Below, one piece after another: positions 27,445 to 37,135 of a stretch of DNA of 64,000 nt (positions are counted from its first letter, which is position 1; every line of letters begins with the position of its first letter). Location: contig JADJSV010000016.1 of NCBI GenBank assembly GCA_016711505.1, positions 1-64,000 of the forward strand, in the 5' to 3' direction. This DNA comes from Bacteroidota bacterium. Lineage in GTDB: Bacteria; Bacteroidota; Bacteroidia; AKYH767-A; 2013-40CM-41-45. The position numbers were made by a program, and so were the translations under genes. The notes under the pieces are model-generated. The model was not told the DNA's origin, ran no database searches, and worked only from the letters and a program-made list of their open reading frames with translations.

Positions 27445-28785
27445 TTAAACTGCTTGCTCCTTCAACCGATAGTAATGCTTCACATCCACAATCGATTTCG
27501 GATTTCGCACATAGTCTTCGAACTCTGCTCTGAAATGTCTGATCGCACTAGCAACGGGCCATGCCGCTGCATCTCCTAACGGACAAATAGTTTTTCCTTC
27601 TATTTTAGATTGTATATCCCACACCAGATCGATGTCGCTTAATGTTCCGTGGCCGTTTACGATTTTATGTAATACTTTTTCCATCCAGCCGGTTCCTTCA
27701 CGACAAGGCGAACATTGTCCGCAGCTTTCGTGGTGATAGAAACGAGTGAAGTTCCAGAGATTTTTTACGATGCTTGTGCTTTCATCCATTACAATGAAGC
27801 CACCTGATCCTAACATTGTTCCGGTTGCAAATCCGCCGTCAGCAAGTGATTCGTACGACATTAATCGGGGTTCACCGTTTGCTGTCTTTAAAATTAATTC
27901 TGCAGGAAGAATTGGAACAGATGAACCTCCTGCAACTACTGCTTTCAGTTTTTTACCATTCTTAATTCCACCACACCATTCATCGCTGTAAATAAAATCT
28001 TCAACGGTAATTCCCATTTCAATTTCATAAACACCGGGCTTGTTGATGTGACCACTTGCTGAAATTAATTTCGTTCCTGTACTTTTTCCTATTCCGACTT
28101 TTGCATATTCGTCACCGCCATTATTCACGATGGGAACAACTGCTGCAATTGTTTCAACATTATTAACTACTGTCGGACAACCATACAAACCTGCAATTGC
28201 AGGAAATGGAGGTTTGATACGCGGATTTCCACGTTTGCCTTCCAGTGACTCAAGTAAAGCTGTTTCTTCTCCGCAGATATATGCACCTGCTCCAACCTGA
28301 ACATACAGATCGAGTGAGTATCCGCTTCCTAATATATTCTTTCCAAGCCAACCATTTGCATACGCTTCGTCGATTGCTTGTTCTAAAATTCTTGCTACAT
28401 AAAAATATTCTCCGCGGATGTAGATGTAAGAAGTATTTGCTCCAAGAGCAAAACTTGATGTGATCATTCCTTCTATAAGAAGATGCGGAATGCGTTCCAT
28501 CAGATATCTGTCCTTGAAAGTTCCCGGTTCAGACTCATCTGCATTACATACAATATATCTTGCAACACCTTCCGGCTTCGCAAGGAAACTCCATTTCATT
28601 CCTGTGGGAAATCCTGCTCCACCTCTTCCACGCAATCCTGATTTTTTCACTTCTTCAACAATGGCTTCCGGAGTCATTGTTTTGATCGCTTTTTCTACGG
28701 AAGCATATCCGCCATTCTTACGATAAACATCATAAGTATTGATTCCCGGAATGTGGTCGTTATTTAAAAGTAATTTCTTTCCCAT
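27445..28785 (-). CDS. nuoF: NADH-quinone oxidoreductase subunit F (NADH/FMN)
   Basis: 446 residues. NADH site GRGGAGFPTG (53-62), FMN site NADESEPGTFKDR (81-93) and GAGAYICGEETALLESLEG (165-183), N3 cluster ligands C355, C358, C361 and C401 (ESCGQCSPCREG, CPLGDAA). All key residues are intact, so electrons enter from NADH. It starts 2 nt after the nuoE stop. Confidence 0.97.
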   Translation of the reverse strand: MGKKLLLNNDHIPGINTYDVYRKNGGYASVEKAIKTMTPEAIVEEVKKSGLRGRGGAGFPTGMKWSFLAKPEGVARYIVCNADESEPGTFKDRYLMERIPHLLIEGMITSSFALGANTSYIYIRGEYFYVARILEQAIDEAYANGWLGKNILGSGYSLDLYVQVGAGAYICGEETALLESLEGKRGNPRIKPPFPAIAGLYGCPTVVNNVETIAAVVPIVNNGGDEYAKVGIGKSTGTKLISASGHINKPGVYEIEMGITVEDFIYSDEWCGGIKNGKKLKAVVAGGSSVPILPAELILKTANGEPRLMSYESLADGGFATGTMLGSGGFIVMDESTSIVKNLWNFTRFYHHESCGQCSPCREGTGWMEKVLHKIVNGHGTLSDIDLVWDIQSKIEGKTICPLGDAAAWPVASAIRHFRAEFEDYVRNPKSIVDVKHYYRLKEQAV

Positions 28786-28787
28786 AA

Positions 28788-29330
28788 TTAATTTCCGGCC
28801 TCCGCTTTATCTGTATAGGTTTTTCTTTTGCCTTCTGCACGGAATCTCTCAACGAGTGTATCTACTTTTTCAAGACTAAGATTTTCATAATAATCTGCAC
28901 CCACTTGCATCATCGGCGCTGTGCCGCATGAACCAAGACATTCAACAGACTTCAGTGTAAACATTCCGTCAGATGTAGTTTGTCCGTTTTTTATATTCAA
29001 TTTTTTTTCGAGATGAGAAATTACATCTTCAGCACCAAGTAACCAGCATGAACTTGTGCGACAAACTTCGATCACACATTTTCCGACAGGCTTCAGATTG
29101 AACATGGAATAAAATGAAGCAACTTCATATACTTCCACAGGTTCAATTCCAATTACAGAGGCAACGTAATCCATAGTTTCAGGACTAAGCCATCCATCAA
29201 ACTCTGCTTGCGCAATATGCAGGATCGGAATCAATGCAGATTTATGTTTTCCTTCAGGATAACGTTGCATCATTCTCTTTGCGAGAGCAAGGGATTCGTC
29301 ACTGAATTTAATTTCTTTACCGGTATTCAT
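28788..29330 (-). CDS. nuoE: NADH-quinone oxidoreductase subunit E (2Fe-2S)
   Basis: 180 residues, thioredoxin-like fold. N1a ligands C90 and C95 (VCRTSSCWL) and C131 and C135 (ECLGSCGTAP). The N-terminal helical part HIAQAEFDGWLSPETMDYVA is typical. Partner of NuoF in the dehydrogenase module. Confidence 0.96.
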   Translation of the reverse strand: MNTGKEIKFSDESLALAKRMMQRYPEGKHKSALIPILHIAQAEFDGWLSPETMDYVASVIGIEPVEVYEVASFYSMFNLKPVGKCVIEVCRTSSCWLLGAEDVISHLEKKLNIKNGQTTSDGMFTLKSVECLGSCGTAPMMQVGADYYENLSLEKVDTLVERFRAEGKRKTYTDKAEAGN

Positions 29331-29357
29331 TTTAATGCGGTCAATTTTATTTTCTGA

Positions 29358-30567
29358 TCAGGCGTCTAATTCACCTGCAATAACATTCATGGAACTCATT
29401 GTCAAAATTGCATCACTTAAGAAAGCTCCTTTGATCATTTCTCTGTACGCCTGATAATAGATGTAACAAGGACGACGGAAATGCAAACGAAACGGCTGAC
29501 GACCTCCGTCGCTCATCAGATAAAATCCCAACTCACCATTTCCACCTTCAACACAATGATAAACTTCTCCCTTTCGGAACATCCGTTTCTCCCATTACAA
29601 TTTTGAAATGGTAGATCAATGCTTCCATATTATTATACACGTCTTCTTTCGGAGGAAGATAGAATGATGGAATATCTGCATGGAAAGATGTCTTGTCCTG
29701 GAGTTTTTCAATTTTCTCCATTGCCTGACGAATGATAGACAAACTCTGATACATCTCTTCTTCACGAACCATGAAGCGATCGTATGTATCACCATTTTTC
29801 CCGATAGGAATTTCAAATTCAAATTCTTCGTATGAAGAATAAGGATTCATAGCACGAACGTCGTAATCAACTCCTGCTGCACGAAGATTCGGTCCACTGA
29901 AACTGTAATTCAATGCACGCTCTGCTGAAATCGGTCCGCAACCAATTGTGCGATCCATAAAAATTCTGTTACGAACTAAAAGTTTTTCGAATTCTTTTAA
30001 TCCTGCAGGCAGATCGTTCACTAATTTCTTAATTTTTCTCCAGGCAGTTTCATTGAAGTCTCTTTCGAAGCCTCCTATGCGACCGATGTTAGTCGTAAGA
30101 CGTGCACCACAGATCTCCTCGTAAATTTCATAAATATCTTCACGCCATTGGAACACATAAAGGAAACCTGTCATTGCTCCGGTATCAACACCAATTACAC
30201 TATTGCAAACAAGATGATCTGAAATGCGTGCAAGTTCCATGATGATCACCCGCATGTATTCTACCCGTTTCGGAAGTTCAGCTTTGATCAGTTTTTCCAC
30301 TGTCATATGCCAGCCCATATTATTGATCGGAGCAGAACAATAATTCATCCTGTCAGTAAGTGGAGTGATCTGATAAAACGGTTTATGCTCAGCAAGTTTT
30401 TCAAACGCACGATGGATATAACCAATCGTAGGTTCTGAATCAACGATGATCTCGCCATCCATCGTTAACACATTCTGGAAAATTCCATGTGTTGCCGGAT
30501 GTGTTGGTCCAAGGTTAAGCGTTGTATACTGCTTATGATCGTCTGGTATCGTTGGCTTTAATTGCAT
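29358..30567 (-). CDS. nuoD: NADH-quinone oxidoreductase subunit D, one frameshift
   Basis: About 403 residues when joined, the normal length. 49-kDa subunit forming the quinone cavity: LNLGPTHPATHGI (18-30, with the quinone-site His), RIGGFERDF and the C-terminal GGRQPFRLHFRRPCY and LSDAILTMSSMNVIAGELD. After TDVPKG the frame is lost at a run of three C on the plus strand (29569-29571). Removing one base gives GEVYHCVEGGNGELGFYLMS, the canonical sequence. A real break would abolish complex I, so a sequencing error is the simpler reading. Separate from nuoC, which ends 2 nt upstream. Confidence 0.93.
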
Positions 30568-30569
30568 TC

Positions 30570-31100
30570 CTAAGTTAATTTTTTGAAATTGGCTTTTTCA
30601 CGACCAAACATTGTATCATCTTTATCGTAACGTGTACGATCTTCAACCGGATATTCTTTCCGCATCGGATGATAATCCATATCTTCTACATTCAGAATGC
30701 GAGTCATCTTTGGATGACCATTGAAACGAATGCCATAAAAATCGAATGCTTCTCTTTCCATCCAGTTCGCAGCTGAAAAGATTGGAATGAGTGTATCAAA
30801 ATGCAGATCATTCAAAGTCGTATACGCTTTGATACGAATGCGAACATTGAAGACTAAACTATGCAATTGATACATCATTGCAAATGGTTTCGGTTCATCA
30901 GGAAGATGAATACCACATGCAGTTGTAAGATAACGAAACTGAAATCTTTCATCATCATACAAAAATTTACATAGAGAAACGAGGATACTTTTGTCGATCG
31001 TAAAAACAGTAAAATCGTATTTTTCTTCCCTGCTTAAAATTGCATTACCAAATTTTTCATTGATAGCTTCTGCGATCTGATCTATTGAAGGCTTATTCAT
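30570..31100 (-). CDS. nuoC: NADH-quinone oxidoreductase subunit C
   Basis: 176 residues, 30-kDa subunit. Signature FAMMYQLHSLVFNVRIRIKA and the C-terminal block WMEREAFDFYGIRFNGHPKM, DMDYHPMRKEYPVEDRTRY. Connects NuoB and NuoD in the connecting arm. Confidence 0.95.
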   Translation of the reverse strand: MNKPSIDQIAEAINEKFGNAILSREEKYDFTVFTIDKSILVSLCKFLYDDERFQFRYLTTACGIHLPDEPKPFAMMYQLHSLVFNVRIRIKAYTTLNDLHFDTLIPIFSAANWMEREAFDFYGIRFNGHPKMTRILNVEDMDYHPMRKEYPVEDRTRYDKDDTMFGREKANFKKLT

Positions 31101-31106
31101 ATTCGA

Positions 31107-31667
31107 TTATTCTATTCCGTAAGAAGCAAGAAGCTGTTTATACTCAGGAGAATTTCTGCGGCGTAATGATTCATTCTGGATAAGTGTCTGAATACTCATA
31201 ACGCCTTCAAGAATTTGTTCAGGACGTGGTGGACAACCGGGAACATATACGTCGACAGGAATAATATGATCGATGCCTTGCAATACAGAATACGAATCGA
31301 AAATTCCACCGCTCGACGCACATGCACCAACTGAAAGAACCCAACGTGGTTCAGCCATTTGTTCGTACACCTGACGTAAAACAGGTCCCATCTTTTTTGC
31401 AATCGTTCCCATGACCATCAGAAGGTCGGCCTGACGCGGAGAAAAACTCAAACGTTCTGAACCGAATCTTGCAAGATCATAAGTTGAAGCCATTGTTGCC
31501 ATGAATTCAATTCCGCAACAACTGGTTGCAAATGGAAGTGGCCAAATAGAATTTTTTCTCGCCAGTCCTACTACGTGATCCAACTTCGTTGCAAAGAATC
31601 CAGGACCTTCAAATCCGGCCGGAGCTTGTACAATATTTACGTTGGATGCTGATTGTATATCTTTCAT
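31107..31667 (-). CDS. nuoB: NADH-quinone oxidoreductase subunit B (cluster N2)
   Basis: 186 residues. Terminal 4Fe-4S N2 ligands C50 and C51 (FATSCCGIEF), C116 (SVGACASSGG) and C145 (VPGCPPRPE). It passes electrons to quinone. It starts 16 nt after nuoA stops. Confidence 0.96.
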   Translation of the reverse strand: MKDIQSASNVNIVQAPAGFEGPGFFATKLDHVVGLARKNSIWPLPFATSCCGIEFMATMASTYDLARFGSERLSFSPRQADLLMVMGTIAKKMGPVLRQVYEQMAEPRWVLSVGACASSGGIFDSYSVLQGIDHIIPVDVYVPGCPPRPEQILEGVMSIQTLIQNESLRRRNSPEYKQLLASYGIE

Positions 31668-31683
31668 TTCTTCCTTTCTTAAA

Positions 31684-32055
31684 CTATTCCCACTTCAAAG
31701 CGCCTTTTCTGATGATGTAGAAAAATCCTGTTAGTAGTAAACCCATAAATAAAAACATCTCCAACAAACCCAACACACCAAGCTCTTTAAAGTTTACTGC
31801 CCAAGGATACATAAAGATCACTTCGACATCAAACAGAACGAATAGAATTGCGACCAGGAAATATTTGATTGAAAATGGAATTCTGGCATTGCCATGTGAT
31901 TCGATTCCACACTCAAAAGTGTCAAGTTTTATCTTGGATTTCCGCTTTGGTCCCAGCAAATGAGTAGCGATCATTGTTGTAACAACAAAGCCTGCAGCTA
32001 CCAAAAACTGGATCAGGATGGGAAGAAAGTCGGAAGTATGACTTGAAGGGTTCAT
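31684..32055 (-). CDS. nuoA: NADH-quinone oxidoreductase subunit A
   Basis: 123 residues, three membrane helices; FECGIESHGNARIPFSIKYF is the conserved quinone-proximal loop with the redox-sensitive Cys, followed by FLVAILFVLFDVEVIFMYPW. First gene of the nuo operon. Confidence 0.95.
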   Translation of the reverse strand: MNPSSHTSDFLPILIQFLVAAGFVVTTMIATHLLGPKRKSKIKLDTFECGIESHGNARIPFSIKYFLVAILFVLFDVEVIFMYPWAVNFKELGVLGLLEMFLFMGLLLTGFFYIIRKGALKWE

Positions 32056-32093
32056 TTTTAACGAAATTCAGGGCTTTTTGTCTGAATAACAGG

Positions 32094-32101
32094 CAAATTT
32101 A
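32094..32101 (-). promoter_or_regulatory. Candidate -7 box of the nuo operon
   Basis: TAAATTTG on the minus strand, 38 nt upstream of the nuoA start. The nearest TTG upstream is only 16 nt away, shorter than the usual 19-20, so this is tentative. Confidence 0.35.
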
Positions 32102-32312
32102 TGGTTTTTATACTTGCCAATTTCGCATTTTACTGCATTTTTTTACGCTATTTATTTACCTTATATATATGTATCGAAAATACTAAAACAAGCTTTACTC
32201 AAACATTCGCATTTGACCATTCTCATATCACTTTTTAGCCAAAAAAAGCCGTTTTAGTCACGAGGTAATTTTAAAATGATATCGTTTCTTAAATAAATGC
32301 AAAAAATTTAAA

Positions 32313-32350
32313 TTAAACGTTTGTTTAATTTAAACAATCGTTTAATTTTG
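32313..32350 (+). promoter_or_regulatory. tetR-efflux promoter with two operator palindromes
   Basis: TTTG (32320-32323), a 19-nt spacer and TAATTTTG (32343-32350) match the Bacteroidota promoter consensus. Two copies of TTAAAC-N4-GTTTAA (32313-32328 and 32330-32345) cover the -33 element and the spacer/-7. The start codon is 18 nt downstream. Two tandem 16-bp TetR-type operators on the promoter strongly suggest autorepression. Confidence 0.75.
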
Positions 32351-32367
32351 CGCCCGAAATTTAAAAT

Positions 32368-32985
32368 ATGACAAAGAAAGAACACATACTTGCAATTTCT
32401 GAAGAGTTGTTTGCTGAATTCGGGTACGATGCCACATCGATCCGGATGATAGCCAAAAAAGCTGATATCAATATTGCAATGGTCTCTTACTATTTCGGTT
32501 CAAAAGAAATGTTGTTTACGGAAATGGTTGAACAAAGAGCATTGATCTTCAGGACAAAATTACAAGACATCCAGAAAGATATTGAAGATCCAATCGCCAG
32601 AATTGACAGTATGATCGAAAGCTATATTGATAAGGTGATGGACAATTACAGATTTCACAAAATTCTTCATCGGCAAATCTCATTACAGAATACAGATGAA
32701 ATGAGTAATCAGATTCAATCGATACTTATGAAAAATATTACTGAAGTAAGAAACATCATAGAAGATGGAATCAGAAAAAAAGTTTTCCGTCAGGTCGATG
32801 TTGAATTACTGATCATAACTTTTTTCGGAACAGTAGCTCAGTTTTCCAATTCATCATGTCTTACTACACGCTTGTTTGATCTCGACAATAACAAACATAT
32901 CAGTGAATATCCTGAAATGAAAGCGCGAATGAAAAAATATCTCACAGATCTTTTTAAAAAATATTTAATGATCTCAAATGAATAA
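32368..32985 (+). CDS. TetR-family repressor of the efflux operon
   Basis: 205 residues. N-terminal HTH ILAISEELFAEFGYDATSIR, MIAKKADINIAMVSYYFGSK and EMLFTEM (residues 7-50), then a helical ligand-binding domain of unknown specificity. First gene of an operon with TolC, HlyD/EmrA and EmrB homologues, and the likely binder of the two TTAAAC-N4-GTTTAA sites. Confidence 0.9.
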   Translation: MTKKEHILAISEELFAEFGYDATSIRMIAKKADINIAMVSYYFGSKEMLFTEMVEQRALIFRTKLQDIQKDIEDPIARIDSMIESYIDKVMDNYRFHKILHRQISLQNTDEMSNQIQSILMKNITEVRNIIEDGIRKKVFRQVDVELLIITFFGTVAQFSNSSCLTTRLFDLDNNKHISEYPEMKARMKKYLTDLFKKYLMISNE

Positions 32986-32998
32986 AATTCCAGAACAT

Positions 32999-34339
32999 AT
33001 GATCAAAAAAATCAGGTCACTTTTCTTTGTACTTATTGCAGGACTCCCTCTTTCCGGGTTTGCTCAACAAAAATCAGAATTGCTTTCCGTCAATGAATTG
33101 ATAAAAACAGGACTGGACAGCAGTAAATCACTGAAGATCTCACAGGCTAAATTACAAATGGCTCAGGCAAAATATGATCAGGCTATGGATGCAACATTGC
33201 CAACTGTAAAGCTGAATGCAAATTATACCAGACTGAGTGACATTGAAGCTCCTAAGTTTTTATTTCCGGGAGCAAGTGAACCGGTTTCGTTATTTCCTGT
33301 TTATCTGAATAATTACTCTGTCGGCATCAGCGCATCTGAAACAATTTTTTCAGGATTCAGACTGAAGTATGCAAAAGAATCTACCAATCTTTTAAATGAT
33401 GCTGCGAAATTTGAATTCGTTAAAGACAGAGAAGATATTATTTTCAATCTGCTCAATGCATATTTTAATCTGAACAAATTAGAATCTTCAGAAAAAGTAA
33501 TTCAGGAAAACTTAAAGCAAACCGCAGAACGTATCCGTGAGACTGAACTTGCAGAGAAAAACGGGCTTGTTACTCAGAATGATTTGTTACGCTGGAAATT
33601 ACAACAGTCGAATCTTGAATTGACTTTACTGGACATCCAGAACAACCTTGAGGTAGCAAACTATAATCTCAATCTTCAGTTAGGACAAAATCCGGAAACG
33701 AAAATTGAAGTTGATTCGAACGCCATCACTACTTTTCACACTGTATTATCGCTTCAGGAATACATGGACATTGCAGCAAAAAACAGAAATGATCTTACTG
33801 CTGCTCAGATCCGTTCCAATGCTTCATTTAACAATTTGCAGATCGCTAAAAACAGTTATCTGCCAAGGATAACAATTCAAGGTGAAGCCCTGGATGCAAG
33901 ACCTAATAGCAGATACATTCCACCGGTAGATAAATTCAATTCAACGTGGGCAGCAGGAATTACATTTAACTGGGACCTCATCAGTATCTACTCCAACAAG
34001 CACAATGTAGACGAATATCAATCTCTTTATGTTCAGTCAAAAGAAAGAGTGAATATTCTATCTGATGCAATTAAAGTCGACGTCAATCAAAATTATCTTA
34101 ATTACAATGAAGCCATCAAAAGACTTCAGGTAATGGAAAGATCAGTTGTTCAATCGGAAGAGAATTTAAGACTCACTGATTCGAGATATAAAAACAGTCT
34201 TGTTATTCTTAGTGAATTACTGGAAGCAAACAATCTTGTTATCCAATCTAAAATAAATCTTGCCATTGCAAGAGCTGATCTGCAAGTAGCATATTATCGT
34301 CTTATAAAATCAGCAGGAAACCTACAAAAAGAATTTTAA
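32999..34339 (+). CDS. TolC-family outer-membrane efflux protein
   Basis: 446 residues from ATG 32999, which gives a clean signal peptide (MIKKIRSLFFVLIAGLPLSG, cut near FAQ); an ATG seven codons earlier overlaps the tetR stop. Two TolC-type halves with long heptad-rich helices (ISQAKLQMAQAKYDQAMDAT, LKQTAERIRETELAEKNGLV and RLTDSRYKNSLVILSELLEA). It forms the outer-membrane duct for the pump encoded by the next two genes. Confidence 0.92.
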   Translation: MIKKIRSLFFVLIAGLPLSGFAQQKSELLSVNELIKTGLDSSKSLKISQAKLQMAQAKYDQAMDATLPTVKLNANYTRLSDIEAPKFLFPGASEPVSLFPVYLNNYSVGISASETIFSGFRLKYAKESTNLLNDAAKFEFVKDREDIIFNLLNAYFNLNKLESSEKVIQENLKQTAERIRETELAEKNGLVTQNDLLRWKLQQSNLELTLLDIQNNLEVANYNLNLQLGQNPETKIEVDSNAITTFHTVLSLQEYMDIAAKNRNDLTAAQIRSNASFNNLQIAKNSYLPRITIQGEALDARPNSRYIPPVDKFNSTWAAGITFNWDLISIYSNKHNVDEYQSLYVQSKERVNILSDAIKVDVNQNYLNYNEAIKRLQVMERSVVQSEENLRLTDSRYKNSLVILSELLEANNLVIQSKINLAIARADLQVAYYRLIKSAGNLQKEF

Positions 34340-34344
34340 AAATT

Positions 34345-35385
34345 ATGGAAAATACAGCACCCAAAAAGAAAAATAAAGTCCTACCAATTATCCTTGTGTT
34401 GGTAGTTTGCACTGTTGGAATTTATGCATTCAATAAAATCTCCTATGCACGTCATCATGAAGATACAGACGATGCACAACTTGATAACGATATCAATCCT
34501 GTCCTGGCAAGAGTAGCAGGGTATGTTGATCAGATCCGTTTTGAAGATAATCAAATGGTAAATAAAGGCGACACTCTTGTTTTACTTGACGACCGCGATC
34601 TGGAGATAAAAGTTGAACAAGCTGCGGCCGCACTTGAAAATGCGAAGGCTTCCGTTTCTGTTGCAGAAGCAAATGTAAGTTCAGCAATTGCGAATTTTGA
34701 AACAGCAAAATCTACGGTTGAATCATCAAGAATAAGAGTATGGAAAAGTTCTCAGGATTTCACAAGATTTCAGAATCTGTTAAACGATAAAGCTGTCACT
34801 CAACAACAATATGATGCAGCAAAAGCCGAAAAGGAAACTGCAGATGCGCAACAATCAATTTCACAACGTCAGCAAAACGCTGCATCGGCAATGGTTGACG
34901 CTGCAAAGAAACAGATCACTGTTGCGAATGCGAACGTAAGTCAGAAGCAAGCTGATCTTGACTACGCTAAACTTCAGTTATCGTATGCAACGATCATCGC
35001 TCCTGCTACAGGAATTGCATCAAAGAAAAATATTCAGCAAGGACAGTTTGTTAATGCCGGCTCATCACTTTTTGCAATTGTTGCAGACAATAATGTATAT
35101 GTATTGGCAAATTTCAAAGAAACCCAACTGGAAAAAATGCAAAAAGGAAATCCTGTTGAAGTGATCGTAGATGCATTTCCTGATACTAAACTGGAAGGAA
35201 CTGTCTATAATTTTTCAGCTGCAACAGGAGCAAAATTTTCATTGTTACCACCTGATAATGCTACCGGAAATTTTGTAAAAGTCATTCAGCGGATACCGGT
35301 CAAGATCGCATTGAAAGGACTGGAAACTCTGAAAGATAAACTTCGTCCGGGAATGTCGGTGAAAGTTTCGGTGAAGATTGATTGA
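34345..35385 (+). CDS. emrA: HlyD/EmrA-type membrane fusion protein
   Basis: 346 residues. Cytoplasmic start, one membrane helix (VLPIILVLVVCTVGIYAF, about 12-29), then TDDAQLDNDINPVLARVAGY (the first lipoyl half), a long coiled-coil hairpin rich in Ala, Lys, Gln and Ser (about 90-205), the second lipoyl half (LQLSYATIIAPATGIASKKN) and a beta-barrel (FKETQLEKMQKGNPVEVIVD). Starts 5 nt after tolC. Periplasmic adaptor between EmrB and TolC. Confidence 0.92.
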   Translation: MENTAPKKKNKVLPIILVLVVCTVGIYAFNKISYARHHEDTDDAQLDNDINPVLARVAGYVDQIRFEDNQMVNKGDTLVLLDDRDLEIKVEQAAAALENAKASVSVAEANVSSAIANFETAKSTVESSRIRVWKSSQDFTRFQNLLNDKAVTQQQYDAAKAEKETADAQQSISQRQQNAASAMVDAAKKQITVANANVSQKQADLDYAKLQLSYATIIAPATGIASKKNIQQGQFVNAGSSLFAIVADNNVYVLANFKETQLEKMQKGNPVEVIVDAFPDTKLEGTVYNFSAATGAKFSLLPPDNATGNFVKVIQRIPVKIALKGLETLKDKLRPGMSVKVSVKID

Positions 35386-35512
35386 GTTTTATGTTGTGGA
35401 AAGAATGCAGTGAAATCCGTTTAAGGAGTTTAAGGGGCTTGAATTGTTCCACACATCATAAATAATTAAAACGCTACAATCAATAATTTTAAATTAAAGA
35501 AAGAAAAACAAA

Positions 35513-37063
35513 ATGCCCGAACAAGGCTTTAATAAATGGATCATCACCTTCACGGTGATCATGGCATCACTGCTGGAGTTGATCGACACAACGGTAGTGA
35601 ATGTTTCCATGCCACAGATCATGGGAAACCTCGGCGCAACCCTGGAAGATGTTGGCTGGGTCGTTACAGCATATGCTGTTGCCAATGTAATTATTCTTCC
35701 AATGTCAGGTTGGCTATCTGCAAAATTCGGCAGGAAAAATTATTTCATATTCTCAATTATTCTTTTCACTGTTGCTTCTTTCTTTTGCGGGAATGCAGAC
35801 AACATCTGGGAGTTGGTTATTTTCCGATTCATACAAGGAATTGGTGGTGGTGCTTTGCTGGGAACATCACAGGCAATTCTCGTTGAAACATGGCCGAAAG
35901 AACAATTGGGAATGGCAACAGCGATGTTTGGTTTAGGAGTTGTTGTCGGCCCTACATTAGGTCCCACACTCGGAGGATATATCACAGATCATTTCTCCTG
36001 GCCGTGGATCTTTTACGTAAATATTCCACTTGGAGTGATCGCTGTATTATTGAGTTTGTCTTACATAAAAGAATCAAAGGTCATACAAAAGATCGGTTCA
36101 GTCGACTGGCTCGGGATCATTTTACTCATCATAGGAATAGGTTCATTACAGATTGTTTTAGAAAAAGGTGAAACAGAAGACTGGTTTGAAACGCCATACA
36201 TTTCAGTATTAAGTATCCTGTCAATTTTAGGAATTATTCTATTCATCTGGCGTGAATTGACAACAGAACATCCAATCGTAGATCTCCGCATTCTTAAGAA
36301 CAGAGAACTCTCGATCGGAATGTTTACCACATTCATACTTGGCTTCGGTTTGTTCGGTTCTGTATTTGTATTTCCGATCTTCTGTCAGAATATCCTTGGA
36401 TTTACTGCACAGCAGACAGGCGAACTTCTTATCCCGGGAGGACTGGCTACGATCTTTATGATGCCAATGGTTGGAAAACTATTACAGAAAAAATTTCCAC
36501 CTCAGATCATGGCCACATTTGGGTTTCTTTTTTTCTTCGCATTCACAGTGCTATTGTCAAGATCAAGTTTATCGTCAGGTGAAAGTGATTTTTATCTGCC
36601 GCTGATCATTCGTGGAATCGGATTGAGTTTCTTATTTGTTCCATTAACGACTCTTGCATTAGGTTCATTGAAACCTGAGAACATTGCTCAGGGAACAGGA
36701 TTGAACAATATGATGCGACAACTTGGCGGTTCATTCGGAGTGGCTATTGTAACAACTTTCATCCACCTTCGTCAGGCACATCATCGTTCAGATCTGATCG
36801 TAAATGTCAATCCTTACAATCCGGCATTTACTGAAAGATTTCAGACTTATTACAATGGTTTCATAGCAAAAGGCTTTGATGCAGCACATGCACAAAGTCT
36901 GGCTTACAAAGCAATTGACGGAACAATTCTTAAACAAACATACCTTATGACATATATGGATGGCTTTTGGTTCATTGGAGTATTCTTTCTTGCGTGTATT
37001 CCCCTACTCTACTTACAAAGATTCAACAGGAATTCAAAAGTATCTGCTGCAGATGCGCATTAA
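35513..37063 (+). CDS. emrB: DHA2-family MFS multidrug exporter (EmrB-like)
   Basis: 516 residues, 14 membrane segments. Words typical of the 14-TM drug:H+ antiporter-2 family: LLELIDTTVVNVSMPQIMGN (TM1), GWLSAKFGRRK-like GWLSAKFGRKN (motif A), GVVVGPTLGPTLGGYI (motif C), WIFYVNIPLG and QGTGLNNMMRQLGGSFGVAI. Works with the EmrA and TolC homologues. A 127-nt gap separates it from emrA, without a clear terminator or promoter. Confidence 0.93.
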   Translation: MPEQGFNKWIITFTVIMASLLELIDTTVVNVSMPQIMGNLGATLEDVGWVVTAYAVANVIILPMSGWLSAKFGRKNYFIFSIILFTVASFFCGNADNIWELVIFRFIQGIGGGALLGTSQAILVETWPKEQLGMATAMFGLGVVVGPTLGPTLGGYITDHFSWPWIFYVNIPLGVIAVLLSLSYIKESKVIQKIGSVDWLGIILLIIGIGSLQIVLEKGETEDWFETPYISVLSILSILGIILFIWRELTTEHPIVDLRILKNRELSIGMFTTFILGFGLFGSVFVFPIFCQNILGFTAQQTGELLIPGGLATIFMMPMVGKLLQKKFPPQIMATFGFLFFFAFTVLLSRSSLSSGESDFYLPLIIRGIGLSFLFVPLTTLALGSLKPENIAQGTGLNNMMRQLGGSFGVAIVTTFIHLRQAHHRSDLIVNVNPYNPAFTERFQTYYNGFIAKGFDAAHAQSLAYKAIDGTILKQTYLMTYMDGFWFIGVFFLACIPLLYLQRFNRNSKVSAADAH

Positions 37064-37071
37064 AAAATAAT

Positions 37072-37103
37072 AAAGCCGACTCAAATGAGCCGGCTTTTTT
37101 TGA
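37072..37103 (+). terminator. Rho-independent terminator of the efflux operon
   Basis: Stem AAAGCCG-A-CTCA / TGAG-C-CGGCTTT with one mismatch and a two-base loop, followed by T7 (37072-37101). Confidence 0.85.
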
Positions 37104-37135
37104 ACCTACTACTAACTTAATCCACAAAAAAATAT

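Noticed and set aside
29569..29571. Programmed frameshift in nuoD
   Set aside because: No slippery heptamer with a downstream pseudoknot is evident, and other genes in the window show the same kind of indel; a sequencing error is simpler.
29358..29582. Separate small gene after nuoD
   Set aside because: It is the C-terminus of NuoD displaced by one extra base at 29569-29571.
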